From: Sphingobium algorifonticola
Lineage (GTDB): Bacteria > Pseudomonadota > Alphaproteobacteria > Sphingomonadales > Sphingomonadaceae
Length of the DNA stretch: 64,000 nucleotides
Direction: 5' to 3'
Assembly (NCBI RefSeq): GCF_004005485.1
Contig: NZ_RZUL01000001.1
Location: forward strand, 682,001 to 746,000
Position 1 is the stretch's first letter, and every line of letters starts with the position of its first letter. The notes below the pieces were generated by a model that saw nothing but the letters and a program-made list of their open reading frames with translations, searched no databases and had not been told where the DNA came from. Below are positions 1-7,923 of this stretch, piece after piece. Made by a program: the position numbers and the translations under genes.

Positions 1-185
1 GCATGCCGATCGAGCGCGAACCGCGCGACGGCGATGCGCGTGAACCGGCCCGGTCGCCGCGCGAGGAGCAAGGCGAGGATGTCGTTGCCCCGCCACGCAT
101 GGACCAGAACTGGATCGACAATGTGCTGGGCCGCGAGCGCCCGGCGCGGGAGCGGCCAAGGCCCGCGCCGCCACCACCCGGATGA
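1..185 (+). CDS. C-terminal end of an unidentified protein (partial)
   Basis: An open frame enters from the left edge and stops with TGA, convergent to pepN, whose stop lies 3 bp further on. The visible tail is rich in Arg, Glu and Pro, carries one more ordered patch (MDQNWIDNVLGR) and ends in a proline run, so it looks like a disordered C-terminus. I do not recognise the family. No ribosome binding site can be assessed, because the start would lie outside the window. A spurious open frame is possible, but the short convergent spacing fits a real gene end. Confidence 0.42.
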   Translation, partial: MPIEREPRDGDAREPARSPREEQGEDVVAPPRMDQNWIDNVLGRERPARERPRPAPPPPG

Positions 186-188
186 CGT

Positions 189-2789
189 TTATTCCAGGCT
201 CTTGACCACCTGCTCGGTCACGTCCTTCGACAGACCCGGCGTCGCGAGGATGCGTTCCAGTTCCGCGCGCATCGCGCCGCCGCGCACGGCATCGAACCGG
301 CGCCAGCGCCCCAGCGGCGGTACCAGGCGCGCCGCCGTCTGCGGGTTCAGGGAGTCGAGCGCGATCACGATGTCGGCCACCATGCGATATCCCGCACCGT
401 CGCCCTGATGGAAACCCCACTGATTGGCCGCAAATGCACCATAGAGCGACCGTACCCGGTTGGGATTGGACAGGGTGAAATCCTTGTGCCGCCCCAGCGC
501 ATCGACGATCGCCAGCGTATCGGGATGAAAGGCGAGAGCCTGCGTCTGGAACCATTTGTCGAGCACCAGCGCATCGTCGGCATAGCGGTTGTAGAAGATG
601 TCGAGCGCCGCCTCCCGATGGTCGCCTATGCCGCTGGCGAGGACGGCCAGGGCACCCTGGCGCTCGGTCATGTTGTCGGCGCGATCGAACTGCGCAAAGG
701 CGATGGCGTCGGCATCCTTCGCGCCTGAAGCCGACAGGTAGAGCAGGGCAGTGTTGCGCAACTTGCGCGCGCCCTTGGCGGCGGACGACAGGGAAAAGCC
801 ATTGGCTTCCGTCCGCGCATGAAGCGCCCGCCATTCCTGCTCCAGCGTTGCGCCGATCTTTGCCTGCAACCGGTCGCGCGCCAGGTGGATGGCGTCGGGA
901 TCGACCAGCAACATCTGATCGCCGATATAGCTTTCGCTCGGCAGACGGATCGCTTCCGCAATGAAGGCGTCGTCGAGTTTGCTATCGGCGATCGTGTCCC
1001 GGATCGCTGCGATCACCGGCGTGTCGTCCATCGCCTGCCCCGCGACGGTGCCCACCAGCACATTGACCATCAACTGCTGCATCGCCTCATAACGGGCGAA
1101 CGGGTCGTCGTCATGCGCGGACAGGAAGGCAAGATCGGCCTGGCTGCGGTCGCTGTCGATCACCACCGGCGCGGAAAAGCCCCGGTTGATCGAAAGAACG
1201 GGCGGCGCGGAGAATCCGGGGAAACGGAAGCTCTGTTCCGCCTGCGTCAGATGCAGCAATGCGTCGCCGTGGTGCCGCGCCGATGCGCGGTCGAACAGCG
1301 CGATGCGGATCGGCATCGCCATCGGCTTCTTGTCGGGCTGCCCCGGGGTCGGCGGCACCGCCTGCGACAGGGTGAGGATGGCTTCGCCGGTCGCAGCATC
1401 ATGTGTCAGGGTCGCATTGATGCGCGGCGTTCCCGCCTGGCTATACCACAAGCGAAACTGCGTGAGGTCGATCCCGCCGCCGTCTTCCATCGCCTTGACG
1501 AAATCTTCGCAGGTCGCCGCCTGCCCGTCGTGCCGGTCGAAATACAGGTCGCTGCCCGCGCGGAACCGCTCAGGCCCCAGCAGCGTGTGCATCATGCGAA
1601 TGACTTCGGCACCCTTGTTGTAGATGGTCGCCGTGTAGAAATTGGAAATCTCCATATAGGATTCGGGCCGCACCGGATGCGCGAGCGGACCTGAATCCTC
1701 CTGAAACTGCGCCGCGCGCAGGATGCGGACGTCGTCGATGCGCTTGACGGCGGGCGACCCCATGTCGGCGGAGAAGCTCTGGTCGCGAAAGACCGTGAAC
1801 CCTTCCTTCAGCGAAAGCTGGAACCAGTCGCGGCAGGTGACGCGGTTGCCCGACCAGTTGTGGAAATATTCATGCGCGACCACGCCTTCCACCGCGTCAT
1901 AATCCATGTCGGTCGCGGTTTCGGGATCGGCCAGGATGTAGCGCGAATTGAAGATGTTGAGGCCCTTGTTCTCCATCGCCCCGAAATTGAAATCGGCGAC
2001 CGCGACGATGTTGAACGCCGCCAGGTCATATTCGCGGCCATAGACACGCTCGTCCCACGCCATCGAATCCTTCAGCGCCTTCATGGCATGGGCGGTGCGC
2101 GGCAGGTCCGCCGCCTTCACCCAGATGCCGAGCGACACCTTCCGCCCCGACATGGTGGTGAAGCCGTCGGCATTGCAGGCGAGATCGCCCGCGACCAGCG
2201 CGAAAAGATAGCAGGGCTTCGGGAAAGGATCGTTCCACTGCGCCCAGTGCCGTCCGTCCTCCAGATCGCCGGACGCCACCGGATCGCCATTGGCCAGCAG
2301 CACCGGATAAAGCGCCTTGTCCGCCGTCATCCGCACGCTGTAGCGCGACAGGACATCGGGGCGATCGGGGAAGAAAGTGATCCGGCGGAAACCCTCCGCC
2401 TCGCACTGGGTGCACAGCAACCCGCCCGAAGCGTACAGACCCATCAACTGCGTATTGGCGGCGGGCGCGATGGTAACCAGCGTCTCGACCGCGTGCGCAT
2501 TGCCGGACAGGGGAATGACCAGCGCCGACCCATCCATCGACCACTGGTCGGGCGTCAGCGCAATGCCGTCGACGGTGATCGACAGCGGCACCAGCCCCTC
2601 ACCGTCCAGCCGCAGCGGCTGGTCATGATCGCCATTGCGCGTCACCGCCAAAGTAGCGCGCACCTGCGTCGCATCGGCATCGAGCGCGAAATCGAGTGCG
2701 ACATCGGGCACCAGCCACAGCGGGGCACGATAGTCGGAACGGCGGATGATCGCGGGGGCACCGGCCCCGGTGGTATGAATGTCGGCCAT
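189..2789 (-). CDS. pepN: Aminopeptidase N (M1 family zinc metallopeptidase)
   Basis: Removes N-terminal residues from peptides in the cytoplasm. The 866 residues match bacterial PepN length. The exopeptidase motif GAMEN sits near residue 270, the zinc motif HEYFH near 305, and the third ligand Glu is in KEGFTVFRD near 327, which is the M1 arrangement HExxH-(18)-E. The N-terminal beta domain and the long helical C-terminal domain are both present and unbroken. The ATG has a strong AGGAGGGGGAC leader directly upstream. The gene stands alone, convergent with the truncated gene on its left and divergent from the SDR-like gene on its right. Confidence 0.96.
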   Translation of the reverse strand: MADIHTTGAGAPAIIRRSDYRAPLWLVPDVALDFALDADATQVRATLAVTRNGDHDQPLRLDGEGLVPLSITVDGIALTPDQWSMDGSALVIPLSGNAHAVETLVTIAPAANTQLMGLYASGGLLCTQCEAEGFRRITFFPDRPDVLSRYSVRMTADKALYPVLLANGDPVASGDLEDGRHWAQWNDPFPKPCYLFALVAGDLACNADGFTTMSGRKVSLGIWVKAADLPRTAHAMKALKDSMAWDERVYGREYDLAAFNIVAVADFNFGAMENKGLNIFNSRYILADPETATDMDYDAVEGVVAHEYFHNWSGNRVTCRDWFQLSLKEGFTVFRDQSFSADMGSPAVKRIDDVRILRAAQFQEDSGPLAHPVRPESYMEISNFYTATIYNKGAEVIRMMHTLLGPERFRAGSDLYFDRHDGQAATCEDFVKAMEDGGGIDLTQFRLWYSQAGTPRINATLTHDAATGEAILTLSQAVPPTPGQPDKKPMAMPIRIALFDRASARHHGDALLHLTQAEQSFRFPGFSAPPVLSINRGFSAPVVIDSDRSQADLAFLSAHDDDPFARYEAMQQLMVNVLVGTVAGQAMDDTPVIAAIRDTIADSKLDDAFIAEAIRLPSESYIGDQMLLVDPDAIHLARDRLQAKIGATLEQEWRALHARTEANGFSLSSAAKGARKLRNTALLYLSASGAKDADAIAFAQFDRADNMTERQGALAVLASGIGDHREAALDIFYNRYADDALVLDKWFQTQALAFHPDTLAIVDALGRHKDFTLSNPNRVRSLYGAFAANQWGFHQGDGAGYRMVADIVIALDSLNPQTAARLVPPLGRWRRFDAVRGGAMRAELERILATPGLSKDVTEQVVKSLE

Positions 2790-2874
2790 GTCCCCCTCCT
2801 ATGCCGGTGCGTAGCGAGGGGCAATGGCGCTGTGCCGAATCCTCATCCCCCTCGAAGGGGAGGATTTATGGTGT

Positions 2875-3741
2875 ATGCGTATCCCCATGACCGATATGCT
2901 CATCTTCGGCCTTGGCTATACTGCCTCCCGCCTCGCGGCAGCGCTTCGGGCGCAGGGCTGGCGTATCACCGCTACCCGACAGACCGCCATCGATGGCGCA
3001 CTTGCCTTTGCCGATTCGGAAGCGGTGCGCGCCGCGATCGGCACGGCCAGCCATATACTCTCGTCGGTGCCGCCGGGCGAAGACGGCGCCGATCCGGTGC
3101 TCGCTGCCTATGGCGCCGATATCGCGGCCGCACCGGCGCGCTGGACCGGCTATCTCTCCGCCACCGGCGTCTATGGCGACACCGGCGGCGCGTGGGTCGA
3201 TGAAAGTGCCTCCATCGGCCACGGACGACGCAGCGCGCGGGCGGAGGCGGATCTGGCATGGCAGATGTTGCGCGACGATGTCCGCGTGTTTCGCTTGCCC
3301 GGCATTTATGGTCCCGGCCGTTCCGCCATAGACCGGCTGATCGATGGGCGGGCGCGGCGTATCGACCTGCCGGGGCAGGTGTTCAGCCGGGTGCATGTGG
3401 ATGATATCGTGGCGGGGGTAATTGCCGGGTTCGACGGACCGCCGGGTCCCTATAATCTGGCGGACGATCATCCATGCAGCCAGAATGAAGTGATCGCGGC
3501 CGCGAGCGCCCTGACCGGCCTGCCGCTGCCGCCGCTGCTGTCGCTTGAGGAAGCAAAATTGTCGCCAATGGCGCGGGCCTTCTATGGCGAGAACCGGCGG
3601 ATCGCGAACGGCAAGGCCAAGCGTCTGCTCGGCTGGAACCCGGCCTGTCCGACCTACCGCGAAGGCCTGGCGCGCATCGCGATGACCATGCCGAGGATCG
3701 AGAGCAGCGCACCCAGCGCCGCAAGCGGCGACCAGCGATAA
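2875..3741 (+). CDS. SDR-type NAD-dependent epimerase/dehydratase family protein (YeeZ-like)
   Basis: About 288 residues with an N-terminal Rossmann motif (FGLGYTASRLA), an STGVYGD-like active-site stretch (SATGVYGDTGG) and an RLPGIYGPGRS motif, as in atypical SDRs of the YeeZ/YbjT type that act on nucleotide sugars or unknown substrates. I chose the ATG at 2875 because GGGGAGG lies 11 nt upstream; an in-frame ATG at 2887 would give the more family-like start MTDMLIFGLG. The 3' end is unusual: the last 29 codons run antisense into the convergent transporter gene, and the tail (SSAPSAASGDQR) looks non-native. Confidence 0.85.
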   Translation: MRIPMTDMLIFGLGYTASRLAAALRAQGWRITATRQTAIDGALAFADSEAVRAAIGTASHILSSVPPGEDGADPVLAAYGADIAAAPARWTGYLSATGVYGDTGGAWVDESASIGHGRRSARAEADLAWQMLRDDVRVFRLPGIYGPGRSAIDRLIDGRARRIDLPGQVFSRVHVDDIVAGVIAGFDGPPGPYNLADDHPCSQNEVIAAASALTGLPLPPLLSLEEAKLSPMARAFYGENRRIANGKAKRLLGWNPACPTYREGLARIAMTMPRIESSAPSAASGDQR

Positions 3742-4586
3742 TCCTCGAACAGGGTGGAGAGCAGCATCGCGATGACGGGCGTCAGTACCCCCGTATAGGC
3801 GGCGCGACCTGCACCGATCTGCTGGATCAGCCGGAAATAGAGCGGGAAGGTGACGACCGATCCCGCCAGCGCGAGATAGGCGACCCCGGCCAGATAGGCC
3901 GGGCGCATGTCTATCGTCGGCGGGCCGGTGGTGATCCACGCCAGCACGCCATCCATGATCCCGCCCAGCAGCATCGCCCAGGCCAGCACGCTGATGATGG
4001 GCAGCCGACGGGCGATCGCCGTGCCCTGCATCACATTGGAGACCGATGCCGCCAGCAACCCAAAGAAGGACAGGCCGATACCGGTCAGCACCGCACCCGG
4101 TGCGACATCGGCAAAACGATATTCGCGGAGGAACAGCAGCACGACGCCGGTGACGGCGATCACCGATCCCACCACGAAATGGCGCGTCACCGGCTGGCGA
4201 AAGGCGATCCAGGCGAACAGGCTGTTGGGAATAAGCAGCAGCGCATAGAACACGGCGACGACCCCGGACGTCAGCACCATTTCCGCGCGATAGACGAAGT
4301 TGAAATTGGCCATGAACTGGCTCGCCCCCAGCGCCGCAGCAAAGCCGACCCCGCGCCAGCCGATGGCAAGCGGCAGGCCCCGGCTGCGGGCGAGTATCGC
4401 CATCGCGACCCCCGCCAGCAGAAAGCGGTAGCAGATGGACCAGCTTACGGGCACGAGGCTGACCTGATCGCGGATCACCAGCCAGGTCGATCCCCAGATC
4501 AGGGTGACGATGGCAAAGGGCAGCGCAATCGCAGGGGAGAGCAGCGACGGGCCATGGTCATCGGGTTCGGCGTGGCTATGTGTCAC
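3654..4586 (-). CDS. DMT superfamily (EamA) transporter
   Basis: 310 residues with about ten hydrophobic segments and two EamA repeats; the motif WGSTWLVIRDQ near residue 30 is typical of the 10-TM drug/metabolite exporters. Inner-membrane efflux of amino acids or other metabolites is likely, but the substrate cannot be read. The start is GTG; no ATG fits the N-terminus. The aldolase-like gene stops 11 nt upstream on the same strand, so the two are probably co-transcribed, which hints at amino-acid metabolism. Its 3' end overlaps the convergent SDR gene by 88 bp. Confidence 0.9.
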   Translation of the reverse strand: MTHSHAEPDDHGPSLLSPAIALPFAIVTLIWGSTWLVIRDQVSLVPVSWSICYRFLLAGVAMAILARSRGLPLAIGWRGVGFAAALGASQFMANFNFVYRAEMVLTSGVVAVFYALLLIPNSLFAWIAFRQPVTRHFVVGSVIAVTGVVLLFLREYRFADVAPGAVLTGIGLSFFGLLAASVSNVMQGTAIARRLPIISVLAWAMLLGGIMDGVLAWITTGPPTIDMRPAYLAGVAYLALAGSVVTFPLYFRLIQQIGAGRAAYTGVLTPVIAMLLSTLFEDYRWSPLAALGALLSILGMVIAMRARPSR

Positions 4587-4597
4587 GCGAACGCCAT

Positions 4598-5611
4598 TTA
4601 CAGAGCGGCGATGGCGTCGGCCAGCGGCTGCACCGCCGTGACGTCATGATGCCAGCTTGTCACCAGCCGCGCCGCGCCCTCGCCCCAGTCATAAAAGTCG
4701 AAACCCTGCTGCCGCAACTCTGCGGCTTCGGCCGGAGAGAGTGCGATAAACACTTCGTTCGCCTCGACCGGATGCAGGCAGCGGCCGCCCGCCGCCCGGC
4801 CGATGACCTGCGCGGCGGCATTGGCGGAACGCGCGTTGTGCAGCCACAGATCATCGTCGAGCATCGCCAGAAGCTGCGCCGCGAGATAGCGCCCCTTCGA
4901 AAGCAGATGCCCCGCCCGCTTGCGCCGCCGCCGCGTTTCATCCGCCAATGTGGTGTCGAAGAACAGGAGCGCCTCCGCCATCATGCCGCCATTTTTGACA
5001 AAGCCGAAGGACAGCGCCTCAACACCCGCCCGCCACGTCAGGTCCGCCGGATGGCAGCCCAGATGCGCCACCGCATTGGCAAAGCGCGCGCCATCCATAT
5101 GAAAGCGCAGACCGTGCGCGCGGCACAGCGCGCCGAGCGCGGCGACCTCATCCGGCGTGTAGACGCGGCCATATTCGGTGGCGTTGGTGATCGTGAGGGC
5201 GCGGGGCTGGACCTGATGCACGTCGTCGCGGATCGCGCGCAGTCGCCTGCCGAGCGCATCGGGCGTAATCTTCGCGCCTTCGCCCGCGATCGTCATCAGC
5301 TTGGCGCCGTGGGTGAAAAACTCCGGCGCGCCGCCTTCGTCGGTTTCGACATGCGCGTCCGCATGACACAGCACAGCGGCATAGGGCGGGCAAAGCGCCG
5401 CAAGCGCCAGGCAATTGGCGGCCGTGCCGGTGGACACCCAGAGCACGCTGACCGGCGTTTCGAACAGCGCCGAAAACGCCGAATGCAGCCGCGCGCTCCA
5501 CTGGTCGCCGTCATAGGCTGTATCCACGACGTCGGCCTGCATGATCGCGGCGAGGACGGCAGGATGCACCGGAGCGGCATTGTCGGAAAAAAAGCGCATA
5601 TGCATTGCCAT
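4598..5611 (-). CDS. Low-specificity L-threonine aldolase / beta-eliminating lyase family (PLP)
   Basis: A fold-type I PLP enzyme of the threonine aldolase family, splitting L-threonine or related beta-hydroxy amino acids to glycine and an aldehyde. Visible motifs are FFSDNAAP at the N-terminus, STGTAANCLAL (phosphate binding), FHMDGARFANA (the cofactor Asp) and SFGFVKNGG with the Schiff-base lysine. About 337 residues, normal for the family. The frame could extend to a TTG at 5635, but three ATGs (5611, 5605, 5599) fit the conserved start better; none has a clear Shine-Dalgarno sequence. It precedes the EamA transporter in an apparent two-gene operon. Confidence 0.88.
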   Translation of the reverse strand: MAMHMRFFSDNAAPVHPAVLAAIMQADVVDTAYDGDQWSARLHSAFSALFETPVSVLWVSTGTAANCLALAALCPPYAAVLCHADAHVETDEGGAPEFFTHGAKLMTIAGEGAKITPDALGRRLRAIRDDVHQVQPRALTITNATEYGRVYTPDEVAALGALCRAHGLRFHMDGARFANAVAHLGCHPADLTWRAGVEALSFGFVKNGGMMAEALLFFDTTLADETRRRRKRAGHLLSKGRYLAAQLLAMLDDDLWLHNARSANAAAQVIGRAAGGRCLHPVEANEVFIALSPAEAAELRQQGFDFYDWGEGAARLVTSWHHDVTAVQPLADAIAAL

Positions 5612-5680
5612 GGGGCGCGGCGCGGGCAGCGTCAACAGCTGTTACCGCGCGCCATCCGCCAACGAGCGGGAAAGCGAAAA

Positions 5681-5755
<75 letters not shown>

Positions 5756-5886
5756 ACACCATTTTCGCATGCGCGACAGGGCCGACCGCGTCAGGCCTGT
5801 GCGGGAAGCGGGCCTATGGCCTTTCCTGCCCTCGATTGTCAAGGCGACTTGCCGCGAGGGCATGATTTTCGTTAGGGCTGTTTGCC

Positions 5887-6033
5887 ATGAGCCAGGATGA
5901 CGACCGCAAGCAAAGGCTGGCGCAGGCGCTGCGCGACAATCTGCGCCGCCGCAAGGGACAGGCGCGCGAAGCCAATGCCACCCCCCTGCAAAGCAACCGC
6001 CAGCCGGACAGGGATCCCGACGCGGACGAATGA
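5887..6033 (+). CDS. Small basic conserved-type protein, 48 aa
   Basis: An ATG-TGA frame encoding a highly charged 48-residue protein: an Arg/Lys/Gln-rich helix (KQRLAQALRDNLRRRKGQAR) followed by a polar Asp/Pro tail. I recall similarly built short proteins in alphaproteobacteria, often annotated as hypothetical, but I cannot give a function. The ribosome binding site is weak (AGGGCTGTTTGCC before the ATG). It lies between the tRNA-Thr and the convergent aminopeptidase P gene, 7 bp from the latter's stop. No membrane segment or signal peptide. Confidence 0.6.
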   Translation: MSQDDDRKQRLAQALRDNLRRRKGQAREANATPLQSNRQPDRDPDADE

Positions 6034-6040
6034 CGTTAGC

Positions 6041-7822
6041 TCAAAGCGGCGCACAGGCGCTTTCGAGCCATGCCTTAGCTGCTCCGTCCAATTGTGGGCC
6101 GACGACCGCCAGCACGCTGGCATGATAGGCGTCCAGCCAGCCGCGCTCAGCCGCAGTCATGATCGACAGATCGATCAGCGTGCGGTCGATCGGCGCGAAG
6201 GTCAGCGTTTCGAAACCCAGCATCGGCTGTTCCGCACCCGGTACGGCACGCTCCTCCACCAGCACCAGATTCTCGATGCGGATGCCATATTCGCCGGGCT
6301 TGTAATAACCCGGTTCGTTGGACAGAATCATGCCCGCGCGCAGCGGTTCGTCGCCGCCGTTGAACGTCGCTATCCGTTGCGGGCCTTCATGGACCGACAG
6401 GAAACTGCCGACCCCGTGGCCGGTGCCATGGGCGTAATCCAGCCCATTGGCCCAAAGATATTGCCGTGCCAGAACATCGATCTGGCCGCCGCGCGTGCCC
6501 TTCGGGAAAACAGCATTGGCCAGCGCGATATGCCCCTTCAGCACCAGCGTGAAGCGGTTGCGCATCTCGGGCGGGGGGGTGCCAATGGCGATCGTGCGGG
6601 TGACGTCCGTGGTGCCATCCAGATACTGGCCGCCGGAATCAACCAGATAAAGCGATCCCGCGACGATCGGCAGGCTGGTGGCCGCCTCCACCCGATAATG
6701 CGGAATGGCGCCATTGGGACCGAAAGCCGAAATGGTATCGAACGAGAGATCCTTGAGCTTGCCGGTTTCCTGGCGGAACTGGTGCAGCCGTTCGGCGGCA
6801 GACATTTCCGTCAACTCGCCCTTGGGTGCCTCCACCGAAAGCCAGTGGAGATAGCGGCTGAGCGCGGCGCCGTCGCGGGCCTGGGCGGCACGATGGCCGG
6901 CGATTTCGGCCGCGTTCTTGATCGCCTTCGCCAGCACCGCAGGATCGCGGAGCGCCACGACGTGCGCGCCGCCCCGGTCGAGCGTGTCGAATATGGCGGC
7001 GACGGCACGCTCGGGGTCGGCAACCACGGTCTTGCCCGCGAGCGCCATGAGCGCATCGGCAAAATCCGCCCGGTCGTGCACCCGCACCGCATTGCCAAGA
7101 TGCTGGATCACCGCATCGCTTATCTTTTCCGGCGCGACGTAAAGGTCGGCCGTCGCATCGGCATGGACCAGCGCATAGGCCAGCGCGACCGGGGTACGCT
7201 CGACGTCGGCACCGCGGATATTGAACGTCCAGGCGATCGAATCGAGCGCGGACAGGACCACGCTGTCCGCCTTCCGCTCGGTCAGCCAGTCGGCGATGTC
7301 CTGCCGCTTCTCGCGGGCGCTGCGACCGGCATAGATGTCGTCATGGACCACCAGATGCGCTTTGCTGGGCTCCGGCCGGTCGGGCCAGATGGCGTCTACC
7401 GGGTTTGTGTCGACGGCGACGAGGGTGGCACCCTTCTCCGCCAGGGCCGCGCTCGCCTGATCGACCCAGGCGCGGGTGTGCAACCAGGGATCGTAACCGA
7501 TGCGGCCGCCATCGGCGGCATGCGCGCCCAGCCAGGCGGCGACGCTGGTCTGGGGCACGCTTTCATAATGCCACAGATTGCCGTCCACCTGCTCACGCAC
7601 CTGCAACGTATAGCGGCCGTCGACAAAGATCGCGGCTTCCTGCGGCAGCACCACGGCGCTGCCCGCCGATCCCTGAAAGCCGGTCAGCCAGGCGAGGCGC
7701 TGCGCATAGGCGCCCACATATTCGCTCATATGCTCGTCGGTCAAAGGGACGACAAAGCCGTCGAGGCGATCCTTGCGGAGCTGTTCGCGCAGTGCGCTCA
7801 GGCGGGCTTCATAGGTAGACAT
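6041..7822 (-). CDS. pepP: Aminopeptidase P family protein (Xaa-Pro aminopeptidase, M24)
   Basis: Cleaves N-terminal residues preceding proline. The 593-residue three-domain form has two creatinase-like N-terminal domains followed by the M24 pita-bread domain. Metal ligands are visible: the Asp pair in DSGGQYLDGTTDVTRT, His in GTGHGVGSF, Glu in NEPGYY and Glu in GIRIENLV. I start it at the ATG at 7822 (MSTYEARL) because AGGAAA lies just upstream; the frame extends 38 codons further but that part looks non-coding and reaches the divergent oligopeptidase gene. The length suits the long eukaryote-like class common in alphaproteobacteria. Confidence 0.93.
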   Translation of the reverse strand: MSTYEARLSALREQLRKDRLDGFVVPLTDEHMSEYVGAYAQRLAWLTGFQGSAGSAVVLPQEAAIFVDGRYTLQVREQVDGNLWHYESVPQTSVAAWLGAHAADGGRIGYDPWLHTRAWVDQASAALAEKGATLVAVDTNPVDAIWPDRPEPSKAHLVVHDDIYAGRSAREKRQDIADWLTERKADSVVLSALDSIAWTFNIRGADVERTPVALAYALVHADATADLYVAPEKISDAVIQHLGNAVRVHDRADFADALMALAGKTVVADPERAVAAIFDTLDRGGAHVVALRDPAVLAKAIKNAAEIAGHRAAQARDGAALSRYLHWLSVEAPKGELTEMSAAERLHQFRQETGKLKDLSFDTISAFGPNGAIPHYRVEAATSLPIVAGSLYLVDSGGQYLDGTTDVTRTIAIGTPPPEMRNRFTLVLKGHIALANAVFPKGTRGGQIDVLARQYLWANGLDYAHGTGHGVGSFLSVHEGPQRIATFNGGDEPLRAGMILSNEPGYYKPGEYGIRIENLVLVEERAVPGAEQPMLGFETLTFAPIDRTLIDLSIMTAAERGWLDAYHASVLAVVGPQLDGAAKAWLESACAPL

Positions 7823-7923
7823 GCGATTTTCCTGATCGGATGACGGGATGTCATCCTGCTGAAATGCAACATAGGCTTGCATGCCGGGTTGCGCCAGCAC
7901 CCCTGTCAGGACAAAAGACGCCG

